The translations under genes and the position numbers were made by a program. DNA of 64,000 nucleotides from assembly GCA_045535235.1 (NCBI GenBank), contig JAZSLG010000071.1, forward strand, positions 1-64,000, given 5' to 3'. The notes under the pieces are model-generated. The model ran no database searches. It was given only the letters and a program-made list of their open reading frames with translations, and was not told where the DNA came from. How positions within the stretch are numbered: position 1 is the stretch's first letter; the number at the start of each line of letters is the position of its first letter. The stretch is from Stercoripulliclostridium_A sp045535235 (GTDB lineage Bacteria > Bacillota > Clostridia > Christensenellales > DTU072). Positions 1-5,835 of this stretch are shown in pieces.

Positions 1-123
1 AGATTAGATATCCCATATCGTAAGGTAGTAAGACCCCTTGAAGACGACAAGGTTGATAGGTCGGGAGTGTAAGTGCAGTAATGTATTGAGCGGACCGATA
101 CTAATAGGTCGAGGGCTTAATCA
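1..123 (+). rRNA. 23S ribosomal RNA, 3' end (partial)
   Basis: This is the last ~120 nt of 23S rRNA; the rest lies left of the window. The conserved terminal block is visible: the AAGACCCCTTGAAGACGACAA stretch near 30-50 and the GGACCGATACTAATAGGTCGAGGGCTTAA end at about 92-120, matching the 3' terminus of bacterial 23S rRNA. The exact 3' end is uncertain by a few bases. Confidence 0.95.
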
Positions 124-250
124 AGACGAAATTGAAGAAGCGTTTTAATTAAGATCGATATACGAAGAACACAAAGTTATTAGATTTCACTTGGTAGGTA
201 GTTTACTTTAAAGGTATGCAGTTGTGAACGTGCAAGGAACGTTCAACGAA

Positions 251-367
251 TTCCGGTGACGATGGCGTAAGGGAACCACCTGTTCTCATCCCGAACACAC
301 AAGTTAAGCCTTACCGCGCCGATGGTACTTGGTTGGAGACGACCTGGGAGAGTAGGGCGTTGCCGGA
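251..367 (+). rRNA. 5S ribosomal RNA
   Basis: The segment carries the usual 5S signatures: a 5' half with GGTGACGATGGCG, the central ATCCCGAACACACAAGTTAAGC block, CGCCGATGGTACTTGG, and a 3' GAGAGTAGGGCGTTGCCGG that pairs with the 5' end (CCGGTGAC against GTTGCCGG). Length is about 117 nt, normal for Firmicutes. It lies ~130 nt downstream of 23S and is followed by a T run at 368-376 that may end the transcript. Confidence 0.95.
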
Positions 368-437
368 TTTTTTTTAACAACGAAGAGCATTAGCTCTCAC
401 AATATATTCTCTCACGCAAGACAGCGGCGTGGGAAGC

Positions 438-460
438 TAATCCTCCTTAGCTCAGTTGGG
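438..460 (+). pseudogene. truncated tRNA-Asn, 5' fragment only
   Basis: The 19 nt TAATCCTCCTTAGCTCAGT at 438-456 are identical to 628-646, the start of the intact tRNA-Asn. The copy contains the acceptor 5' strand and the first D-stem strand, then departs from the tRNA; no anticodon arm, T arm or CCA follows before the intact copy. It is a broken duplicate, probably left by recombination at this tRNA locus. Confidence 0.75.
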
Positions 461-627
461 GCGACGCGTAAAGCAAGCAACACAGTGTGTTGATTGTAGC
501 CAAAGCCGAGCGCGAGGGAAGCCGACACCAGTGGGACGGTGTCGAAAAAGCGACGAGCGGTCTGGAAGTAAGCGAGCAGCGAGCTACTACCGCGAATCAA
601 AAACAACAACCCCTGCAAAGGGTGAAA
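461..627 (+). other. spacer between broken and intact tRNA, several hairpins
   Basis: This ~170-nt spacer has no credible gene. It is richer in G and C than its surroundings and contains several inverted repeats: CAACACAGTGTGTTG (about 479-493), a CGACACC...GGTGTCG pair (about 522-543), an AGTAAGCGAGCAGCGAGCTACT stem near 567-588 and ACCCCTGCAAAGGGT near 609-623. It may be a remnant of repeat material like that downstream of the tRNA. Function unknown. Confidence 0.4.
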
Positions 628-630
628 TAA

Positions 631-707
631 TCCTCCTTAGCTCAGTCGGTAGTAGCGAGCGGCTGTTATCCGCTAGGTCGTTGGTTCGAGTCCAACAGGG
701 GGAGCCA
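631..707 (+). tRNA. tRNA-Asn (GTT)
   Basis: The cloverleaf folds by hand. Acceptor TCCTCCT pairs with AGGGGGA; the anticodon stem is AGCGG/CCGCT with loop CTGTTAT, giving anticodon GTT; the variable loop is AGGTC; the T stem is GTTGG/CCAAC with loop TTCGAGT; discriminator G and an encoded CCA occupy 704-707. The D stem is slightly irregular (GCTC against TAGC, one C-T mismatch, one extra base). A terminator follows at 711. Confidence 0.9.
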
Positions 708-710
708 AAC

Positions 711-742
711 AAAAACTAAGTCGAACTAGACTTAGTTTTTTT
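711..742 (+). terminator. rho-independent terminator after tRNA-Asn (copy 1)
   Basis: Stem AAAAACTAAGTC (711-722) and GACTTAGTTTTT (729-740) around loop GAACTA, with the T run continuing to 742. An identical second copy occurs at 937-968 as part of the tandem duplication. Confidence 0.85.
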
Positions 743-1115
743 ATGTCAAATTCGCTAGAATTTGATTATAATTCGAGCGAAAGCGAGTTATCATGTTGCA
801 TAAGCAACTATCATTTAAGCGTAGCGAATTTGAATTATAACTCCCAATGGTCGCATTATAGCCAACAAGTTGGCATTATAACTCACTTCGTTCGAATTTT
901 TATGGTTGAATAGTTTATCAGATTGTGGAGCCAAACAAAAACTAAGTCGAACTAGACTTAGTTTTTTTGTTTATGTCAAACTCGTAAGAGTTGGACTATA
1001 ATGTTACGAAGTAACTATAATTCGAGCAAAGCGAGTCTAAATTACCAAACGAGTTTGAATGATAGCTCACTACGTTCACATGATAGTGCGCTATGCTTAC
1101 ATTATATCTCACTGT
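743..1115. repeat. array of short hairpins separated by TA-rich linkers
   Basis: Both duplication units are filled with 14-18-nt inverted repeats separated by linkers such as ATTATA, TATCAT and ATGATAG. Examples are CAAATTCGCTAGAATTTG (748-765), TCGAGCGAAAGCGAG (774-788), GTTGCATAAGCAAC (795-808), GCCAACAAGTTGGC (861-874), GTTACGAAGTAAC (1003-1015) and TCGAGCAAAGCGAG (1022-1035). No single spacer/repeat of constant length exists, so this is not a CRISPR. No gene is seen in this stretch. Confidence 0.6.
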
Positions 1116-1131
1116 GTTCGAATTTTTATGG

Positions 1132-1160
1132 TTGAATAGTTTATCAGATTGTGTTAAAAT
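1132..1160 (+). promoter_or_regulatory. promoter of the four-helix-bundle gene, predicted leaderless
   Basis: TTGAAT at 1132-1137, a 17-nt spacer and TAAAAT at 1155-1160 preceded by GTGT (extended -10). The ATG at 1167 begins 7 nt after the -10 box, where transcription is expected to start, and there is no ribosome binding site. The message is therefore probably leaderless. Confidence 0.6.
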
Positions 1161-1166
1161 ATTCTT

Positions 1167-1517
1167 ATGAAAGAAAACAAATTACTACAATTATCACAAG
1201 AATTTGCCGTTGATGTAATAGAAATATCTTACGTTTTGAAAGAGAAAAAAGAACATTCCTTTGCTGATCAATTGAAAAGGAGTGGAACAAGCATTAGCGC
1301 AAATATTGCAGAGGGGAATCACCCTCAAAGTAGAGCTGATATGATATCCAAGTTTGAAATTGCTTTGAAAGAAGCGAATGAAACGGAGAATTGGCTTAGC
1401 ATATTCGTAAAATCCGAACTAATATCTCTTGAAACCTTTACAATTGCACACAAAAAACTTGTTAAAATCAAAATATTATTAATTGAATCTATTAAAACAT
1501 TAAAAAACAAGCGTTAG
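1167..1517 (+). CDS. four-helix-bundle protein (23S rRNA intervening-sequence type)
   Basis: The 116-aa product is mostly alpha-helical and carries the RSGTSISANIAEG motif near residues 38-50, the hallmark of the small four-helix-bundle family first found in 23S rRNA intervening sequences (TIGR02436 type). The family is around 115-125 aa and forms homomeric bundles; its molecular role is not established. The start is the ATG 7 nt after a -10 box with no Shine-Dalgarno. The gene sits just downstream of an rRNA operon and within material bounded by two tRNA 3' ends, consistent with travel as a small mobile unit. Confidence 0.85.
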   Translation: MKENKLLQLSQEFAVDVIEISYVLKEKKEHSFADQLKRSGTSISANIAEGNHPQSRADMISKFEIALKEANETENWLSIFVKSELISLETFTIAHKKLVKIKILLIESIKTLKNKR

Positions 1518-1529
1518 TGCTTGTTTTTT
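1502..1529 (+). terminator. terminator overlapping the end of the four-helix-bundle gene
   Basis: An 11-bp stem AAAAAACAAGC (1502-1512) / GCTTGTTTTTT (1519-1529) with loop GTTAGT, containing the stop codon at 1515-1517. Confidence 0.85.
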
Positions 1530-1537
1530 CTTTCGCG

Positions 1538-1551
1538 GTCCAACAGGGGGA
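1538..1551 (+). repeat. second copy of tRNA-Asn 3' end (att-like)
   Basis: GTCCAACAGGGGGA at 1538-1551 is identical to 690-703, the 3' T-stem and acceptor strand of tRNA-Asn. Direct repeats of a tRNA 3' end are what site-specific integration leaves. The 835-bp interval between the copies holds the duplication and the four-helix-bundle gene. The match is short, so a chance or decayed origin is possible. Confidence 0.55.
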
Positions 1552-1571
1552 TAGCAAAGCAATTACTCAAA

Positions 1572-1593
1572 CAAAAAGCCACGATTCGTGGCT
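1572..1593 (-). terminator. terminator of the XRE gene
   Basis: Stem AGCCACG (1577-1583) / CGTGGCT (1587-1593); read on the minus strand it is followed by a T run (1572-1576). It touches the stop codon of the gene that ends at 1592. Confidence 0.75.
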
Positions 1594-1792
1594 ATTTAAT
1601 TTCTTCAAAAAACTCATCAAAGGAAATGTCGAACACTCTAACAAGCGATATTATATAGCTCGCTTTTGGTTCATTAATGTTTCTTTCCCAATAATCAATT
1701 GCTTTTTGGCTTACACCAATCATTTTAGCAAGTTGCATTTGTGAAAGATTTCTTTCTATTCTTAATTCTCTAATTTTCTCACCTAACTTCAT
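1592..1792 (-). CDS. XRE-family transcriptional regulator
   Basis: This 66-aa protein is a single helix-turn-helix Cro/C1 domain: LGEKIRELRIERNLSQMQLA opens it, with recognition-helix residues VSQKAIDYWERN near 27-38 and the tail FDEFFEEIK. Such one-domain proteins bind DNA as dimers and usually repress their own promoter and a divergent one. It points away from the truncated unit starting at 1889, and two identical dyads lie between them (1804-1846). Context suggests an element repressor. Confidence 0.9.
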   Translation of the reverse strand: MKLGEKIRELRIERNLSQMQLAKMIGVSQKAIDYWERNINEPKASYIISLVRVFDISFDEFFEEIK

Positions 1793-1803
1793 AATTAAAT
1801 TAT

Positions 1804-1854
1804 AGAAGAAATCTTCTAAGAAATATTGACCAAGAAGAAATCTTCTTATATAAT
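1804..1854 (+). promoter_or_regulatory. rightward promoter with two dyad operators
   Basis: The promoter is TTGACC (1826-1831), 17-nt spacer, TATAAT (1849-1854). The 14-mer AGAAGAAATCTTCT occurs twice, at 1804-1817 and 1833-1846: arms AGAAGA and TCTTCT around AA. The second copy fills the -35/-10 spacer, so a bound regulator would block RNA polymerase; the first lies next to the XRE start at 1792. The two centres are 29 bp apart. Confidence 0.75.
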
Positions 1855-1888
1855 AAAATTATATAATACAAAGTCGTGGAGGATGGAA

Positions 1889-2133
1889 ATGGGATATGAT
1901 CATGTAAGGTTATTTTTAGATGTAATGGAATACTTGAATAGAAACGCTAAACGTCTGGGTGGAAAAACATTAAAGATTTGTTTTATAGACTAATTATATT
2001 GATGCAATGCTCAGAAGAGTGGGAATGTGATGTAGTAGATGACGACATATATTGCTATCATAATGATGAGTTAACTATAAGATTTTCGAAATTAATACGG
2101 CGCGGCGAAAACCGTCCGCGCAAAGGAGAATAG
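1889..2133 (+). pseudogene. small unknown gene, probably frameshifted
   Basis: A well-placed GGAGG (1878-1882) precedes ATG 1889, which encodes 34 aa (starting MGYDHVRLFLDVMEYLNRN) and stops at 1993. The other frame continues from about 1951 through KNIKDLFYRLIILMQCSEE to a stop at 2133, ending IRRGENRPRKGE. Read together with one shift near 1960-1980 the two parts give a plausible ~80-aa acidic protein. I therefore read it as one gene broken by an indel, although two tiny genes (1889-1993 and 2002-2133) cannot be excluded. No family recognised. It is the first unit of the operator-controlled transcript. Confidence 0.4.
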
Positions 2134-2134
2134 T

Positions 2135-2311
2135 ATGACACAAACAAAAAAAGGGTTTTTAGCAGGGCTTATTGTTTTGGCGATGACGCTTGCCTTGGCA
2201 TTCGGCAGAGAATGCGGAGTGGGACGTTCGCATTTCGCTACAACCTATTGGGATACAAGAAAGGCGAAGACGGGCACCGGAAATCGTCGAAGAGGAAGCC
2301 AAAGTTGTTAG
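2135..2311 (+). other. hydrophobic 58-aa reading frame running into recombinase remnant
   Basis: With AAAGGAG at 2122-2128, ATG 2135 opens a frame beginning MTQTKKGFLAGLIVLAMTLA, which looks like a signal peptide or membrane anchor. After about residue 24 it enters recombinase DNA out of frame and stops at 2311. This looks like a deletion junction: the 5' end of an unrelated exported-protein gene joined to the middle of a recombinase gene. A functional short peptide is possible but unsupported. Confidence 0.35.
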
Positions 2312-3291
2312 AAATATCTTTGAGATGTATTTATACGGAAGTAGTCTCGATCAGATAAAAAGTTATCTCGAAAGCAATGCCCTATTGACCAAGACGGGGA
2401 AGACCGAATGGAGCAAAACCATCATTCAAGGTATGCTCTCGAACGAAAGATACACTGGCGATATGCTATTGCAGAAGACCTACACGGAAAACTGTATCAC
2501 AAAAAAGGTATTGAAAAACCGTGGAGAGATGGCGAAGTATCTTGTCACAAACAACCATCCGGCAATCATTGACAGGGACACGTTTAAGGCGGTGCAAAAG
2601 GAGATCGCTCGTCGGAGCGGCAAGAGAAAAACGTCGGATAAGAGTTTAACCGAACAAGGGAAGTACAGCGGCAAGTATGCTTTGACCGAGTTGCTCGTTT
2701 GCGGTGAGTGCGGTAGTCCCTATCGCAGAAGAACGTGGGTGCGAAACGGCGTCAACCGCAAAGTATGGAGATGCTTGAGCCGAGTGGATAACGGAACGAC
2801 TTACTGCAAAGATTCCATCAGCGTGGAAGAAGAAATGTTGCAACAAACCATCTGCCGAGCTTTGCAAAGAGCAATTCAGTATGACCGTGAAGCGTATGAA
2901 CTCATTCTTTCTAACCTTTCTTACGGCGTAACGGGAATAGACGACAGTTTGGATATTTTTGCTATCGAATCACAGATCAAGGAGTTGAAAGGACGTATCG
3001 AAGAAAACGTCGAACTTGCGATGAATACCGAGGGCGATCCGCAGAAATATTATGACGTAATCAAGTACATGAACAGTCAGATCCTTGTCTTGAACGAACA
3101 ACTGAGTTTGGCAAGAGAAAAACTGTCTTCGGAAGAAAAGATCGGATTGGAGATTGCTCGTATAAAGGAGTGGCTTTACCGATATGACCATCTTCGATAA
3201 ATATGATGACAGGACTATCCGACGACTGGTCGATCACATACGAGTGATGAGTGATAAAAGACTAATTATCGTTTTGAAGGGTGGACTGTAG
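2190..3291 (+). pseudogene. large serine recombinase, truncated and frameshifted
   Basis: Recombinase homology starts near 2209 (FAFRYNLLGYKKGEDG in one frame) and switches at about 2274 to the frame reading APEIVEEEAKVVRNIFEMYL, the core of the 'recombinase' domain. A zinc-ribbon with CGECGSPYRRR and a downstream C-x-C region follows (about 2701-2810), then a coiled coil. A second shift at about 3190 moves the C-terminus (FDKYDDRTIRRLVDHIRV, ending VLKGGL at 3291) to another frame. The catalytic serine resolvase domain (~140 aa) is missing. The longest open part is 2190-3200. Intact relatives are ~500-560 aa, so this is a dead integrase of the local element. Confidence 0.8.
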
Positions 3292-3415
3292 ATTGAGGAA
3301 AAAATATACAATATTAGATATTATTAGCTTGAGTTTTATCTAAAATACTCGTAATGAATCACAAGAAGCGAAGGAACAATTTCAATTTTTCATTTATCAT
3401 TTTTATCTAACTGTA

Positions 3416-3443
3416 TTGAAAAAAATAAAATATATGCTAAAAT
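3416..3443 (+). promoter_or_regulatory. promoter for the SIR2 cassette
   Basis: TTGAAA (3416-3421), 16-nt spacer, TAAAAT (3438-3443) with an upstream TG at -14/-15 (TATGC), 30 nt before the ATG at 3474. The rest of 3292-3473 is AT-rich with nothing else recognised. Confidence 0.55.
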
Positions 3444-3473
3444 AAAAATAAAAAAAGTAAAACGAGGTTTCAA

Positions 3474-3893
3474 ATGATAAGATTCGAAAAAGGATTACAG
3501 TCAACACATGAATTAAAAAAAATTACTTATAGGATGCTTCGAAAACTGCATACTCTTGAATATAAGAGTTCATTAAAGGATTGTCAAAAAATAGGAAGTA
3601 AGTACGCAGTAATACTATATTTAGAACATATGTTAACGGTGATGAAGCGTTCTTATGAGGGTTTAGAAATAATTAATCCGCTAATTGCAAAAATAGATAA
3701 TCTTATCAGATCTATTCAAAATCAAAAACATGTGAATCGGGTGTTACTGGTTTCATGCTTGAAAAAACATACATATGTATTTAATATGTTGGAGAGTAAT
3801 CATGTCTATAATATTAAAAATGCTGAATTATCGGAACTATGGTCAATGAAATGTCTGTCGACCTATGTGTTTCAATTCGGAAACAATTTGTAA
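3474..3893 (+). CDS. unknown 139-aa protein, partner of SIR2 gene
   Basis: No family recognised. The 139 aa are basic and largely helical, with no signal peptide or membrane segment. The N-terminal half (MIRFEKGLQSTHELKKITYR...) is lysine-rich. The gene follows its own predicted promoter by 30 nt, with weak ribosome-binding site ACGAGG, and its stop lies 27 nt before the SIR2 ATG, so the two are almost certainly co-transcribed. By analogy with other two-gene defence cassettes it could be an inhibitor, sensor or DNA-binding partner of the SIR2 enzyme. That is inference only. Confidence 0.7.
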   Translation: MIRFEKGLQSTHELKKITYRMLRKLHTLEYKSSLKDCQKIGSKYAVILYLEHMLTVMKRSYEGLEIINPLIAKIDNLIRSIQNQKHVNRVLLVSCLKKHTYVFNMLESNHVYNIKNAELSELWSMKCLSTYVFQFGNNL

Positions 3894-3920
3894 TGGTCAA
3901 ATTGTAAAGGAGGATTGTGA

Positions 3921-4838
3921 ATGGCGATTTCTATAGAGGAAGCAAAAAAGGAATTGGGCGCACTGCTTAAAAAAAACAAATTGTGTATTTTTGCGGGGTC
4001 AGGTATTTCAGTACCAGCTCCATCTAATCTACCAACTTGGGATGAATTTGTTGATAAATATATAGATATTTGCAAAGAAATCAATGAAATGGTTGATTCG
4101 ACACTGAAATTTAAAGAGTTATTGGACGATGCGCAAAGCTACAAAACAAAAAGTGCCATCAACACATTAACTGTTTTAAAAGATAAAATACGATTCTGCA
4201 AAAAACATGGGATGAGTACGACCATATACGATGAAATGTTAAATGAATTATTTGCAGCAAAAGATTTTAATGATTATCATAGCACAATCGTAGATACCAA
4301 CTATAAATATATATTAACCACTAATTATGATACGTTGTTGGATAAGGCAGCAAAAATGCATAAGCACTATGACTTAGTACAAAGAATATATTCTTACAAA
4401 AACCTGCAAGGAATTTCTGAAGCCATATATACTGAAGAACCTGCAATTATTCACATTCATGGTATTGCAACGGAGGTAGTTTTAGAAGACTTTATTCTAA
4501 CGGCAGATGACTATAAGCGAATTCGTGATAAAAATAAGGGAATAAGGACTTTATTAAATATTCTTTTTATGAACTACTCTATGCTTATGGTGGGTTATGG
4601 CGCAAGTGATCCACATTTAGAAGATGTTATAGAAGACATAAATTTGAGTTTTGGATGGATGGATTCGGACAATATTCTTGATTTACCAACATATTATTTG
4701 ATTATAAAAAAAGACAAAGTCAGTCCAATTTTTGATCAGTTAAAAAATAGGAATAGAACAAAAGTTATTGCGGTAGAAACACACGATGAGGCACTAGAGT
4801 TGTTAAAATACCTACAAACTATTTCCCCTAAAACATAA
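3921..4838 (+). CDS. SIR2-family (SIR2-like domain) protein, probable defence NADase
   Basis: The 305-aa protein is a bacterial SIR2-like domain. Visible motifs are the NAD-binding FAGSGIS (residues 24-30), TTNYD (133-137), the HIHG stretch (178-181) with the probable catalytic histidine, and GYGASDPHL (225-233). It lacks the zinc-binding cysteine quartet of protein deacetylases, as do the SIR2 proteins that degrade NAD+ during phage attack. The start has a good AAAGGAGG box 8 nt upstream. It is soluble, with no fused sensor domain, which suggests the upstream 139-aa gene supplies one. The location beside a decayed integrase supports horizontal transfer. Confidence 0.85.
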   Translation: MAISIEEAKKELGALLKKNKLCIFAGSGISVPAPSNLPTWDEFVDKYIDICKEINEMVDSTLKFKELLDDAQSYKTKSAINTLTVLKDKIRFCKKHGMSTTIYDEMLNELFAAKDFNDYHSTIVDTNYKYILTTNYDTLLDKAAKMHKHYDLVQRIYSYKNLQGISEAIYTEEPAIIHIHGIATEVVLEDFILTADDYKRIRDKNKGIRTLLNILFMNYSMLMVGYGASDPHLEDVIEDINLSFGWMDSDNILDLPTYYLIIKKDKVSPIFDQLKNRNRTKVIAVETHDEALELLKYLQTISPKT

Positions 4839-4984
4839 ATTTTACATGACCATTGACAATAGAGAAATGTGTTCTTGCACCAAAATGCATTCTGGATCAT
4901 ATTGCAATATTTAGGTGCTCGTGATTTTGTAAAATGTGGTGAAATCAAAGTGTAGCCTTTTCGTACTACTTAGACACAAAAGGG

Positions 4985-5010
4985 AAGCAAGTCTTATGAC
5001 TTGCTTTTTC
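4985..5010 (+). terminator. terminator downstream of SIR2 gene
   Basis: AAGCAAGTC (4985-4993) / GACTTGCTT (4998-5006) with TTAT loop and following T run. It lies 147 nt after the SIR2 stop; the intervening 4839-4984 and the following 5011-5160 show no convincing gene. Small frames there lack start signals and have cysteine/phenylalanine-rich composition typical of noncoding DNA. Confidence 0.7.
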
Positions 5011-5160
5011 TTCTGTCCCTCCTCCCTGTTGTCCTGCGAGCTTGTTTTCTTTAGAAAAATTGGTGCGCTAATTTGTGTTACGTGTGTAACAAAAATCTGG
5101 TGGATGTGCAAACAATGTTTGCAAGCATTCAATGTTTAAATGGTTTGGGAGAGAAAATAT

Positions 5161-5367
5161 TTATAACAATATTCCCAAAATATAATTTGCATCTAAATCC
5201 AATTCAATGCAAAGTTTAGCAAATGTGTCTAGTTTAGGTAGTTTTTTTGTTGTTTTATATTGCGTTATCATTTCTGGAGAAACCCCAACGCGCTTTGCTA
5301 TTTCTATGGTTGTTAAACCACAATTTTTTATTTCATCACTTAACCTTGCTTTAATTGTATTTTCCAT
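5161..5367 (-). CDS. XRE-family transcriptional regulator
   Basis: A 68-aa single-domain Cro/C1-type helix-turn-helix protein. The HTH is TTIEIAKRVGVSPEMITQYK (about residues 19-38), followed by the helix-rich KLDTFAKLCIELDLDANYIL tail. It is divergent from the zinc-ribbon gene at 5473, and the intergenic region carries two TAACTA/TAGTTA-type dyads (5390-5436), the presumed binding sites for autoregulation and repression of the neighbour. It is not closely similar to the XRE at 1592. Confidence 0.9.
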   Translation of the reverse strand: MENTIKARLSDEIKNCGLTTIEIAKRVGVSPEMITQYKTTKKLPKLDTFAKLCIELDLDANYILGILL

Positions 5368-5389
5368 ATGTTATACCTCATTATTAGTA

Positions 5390-5442
5390 TAACTATTAGT
5401 TAATAAAACATCTTGACAACTAACCAACAGTTAGTTTATAAT
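5390..5442 (+). promoter_or_regulatory. rightward promoter with dyad operators
   Basis: TTGACA (5413-5418), 18-nt spacer, TATAAT (5437-5442). The spacer is almost exactly the dyad AACTAAC-N5-GTTAGTT (5418-5436), and a related palindrome TAACTATTAGTTA sits at 5390-5402, close to the XRE start codon. A shared half-site of the form TAACTA suggests one regulator binds both. Confidence 0.75.
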
Positions 5443-5472
5443 AAATTTATCATAATAAAAAAGGAGAAAAAT

Positions 5473-5682
5473 ATGGCATACGCACCTAATAAATGCCCAA
5501 TGTGTGGAGAAAGCGATAAATGGATAAAAGTTGATACGGATAAGAAAGGTTTTTCAGTAGGCAAGGCAGTCGTTGGAGGAGTTATTTTTGGTCCAATTGG
5601 ATTGCTTGGTGGTGGATTAGGGAAAAAAACCGTAACATATGCTTGTGGTAAGTGCGGTTTTCAACACGAGTACAAAGGTTGA
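5473..5682 (+). CDS. small zinc-ribbon protein with glycine-rich hydrophobic segment
   Basis: Start ATG 5473 is chosen because AAAGGAG lies just upstream and the protein then opens MAYAPNKCPMCGES; an upstream in-frame start at 5413 would lie inside the -35 box. The 69-aa product has a CPMC (residues 8-11) and a CGKC (about 58-61) pair, a split zinc ribbon. Between them is a glycine-zipper-like hydrophobic segment (GGVIFGPIGLLGGGLGKK) that could insert in a membrane or oligomerise. It is controlled by the divergent XRE regulator. Function unknown; this protein architecture is common in Firmicutes mobile regions. Confidence 0.8.
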   Translation: MAYAPNKCPMCGESDKWIKVDTDKKGFSVGKAVVGGVIFGPIGLLGGGLGKKTVTYACGKCGFQHEYKG

Positions 5683-5743
5683 TAAACGAAATGAAGTTAG
5701 TTTTTTAAAAAATCGACTAAAATATAATATTATCGAATTTTAC

Positions 5744-5771
5744 AAAAGGGTGAGTTTTTTCATCCTTTTTT
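5744..5771 (+). terminator. terminator after zinc-ribbon gene
   Basis: 10-bp stem AAAAGGGTGA (5744-5753) with TCATCCTTTT (5760-5769), loop GTTTTT, T run to 5771. Confidence 0.75.
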
Positions 5772-5800
5772 ATACACCTTAAAACTTTTAAAAATCCATA

Positions 5801-5829
5801 TTGAAGTAATGGCATTTTTGTGTTAGAAT
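5801..5829 (+). promoter_or_regulatory. promoter of the PI-PLC-like gene, predicted leaderless
   Basis: TTGAAG (5801-5806), 17-nt spacer, TAGAAT (5824-5829) with TGT just upstream. The ATG at 5836 starts 7 nt past the -10 box, exactly as at 1167, and no ribosome binding site is present. Confidence 0.55.
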
Positions 5830-5835
5830 GGTTTT

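Larger units (their letters stand above)
701..1153 (+). repeat. 226-bp tandem duplication starting inside the tRNA 3' end
   Basis: Two head-to-tail units of 226 bp: 701-926 and 927-1152. The first 42 nt (701-742 and 927-968: tRNA end GGAGCCA plus terminator) are identical, and so are the last 38 nt (890-927 and 1116-1153). The middles have diverged strongly although the period is the same at both edges. The right end carries a -35 box (TTGAAT). In unit 2 this is followed by the -10 of the next gene, while in unit 1 the -10 is replaced by the start of unit 2. Confidence 0.85.

Noticed and set aside
456..719. 87-aa plus-strand reading frame over the tRNA region
   Set aside because: It covers the tRNA-Asn and structured spacer; its protein is low in coding character and no ribosome site precedes it.
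743..1115. CRISPR array
   Set aside because: The palindromes differ in sequence and have no constant repeat or spacer length; no cas gene is near.
1517..1744. 75-aa plus-strand frame after the four-helix-bundle gene
   Set aside because: It runs antisense through the XRE gene, which has clear HTH sequence and its own terminator.
4911..5139. overlapping frames on both strands at 4911-5132 and 4936-5139
   Set aside because: Cysteine- and phenylalanine-rich translation, no ribosome sites, and a terminator hairpin inside.
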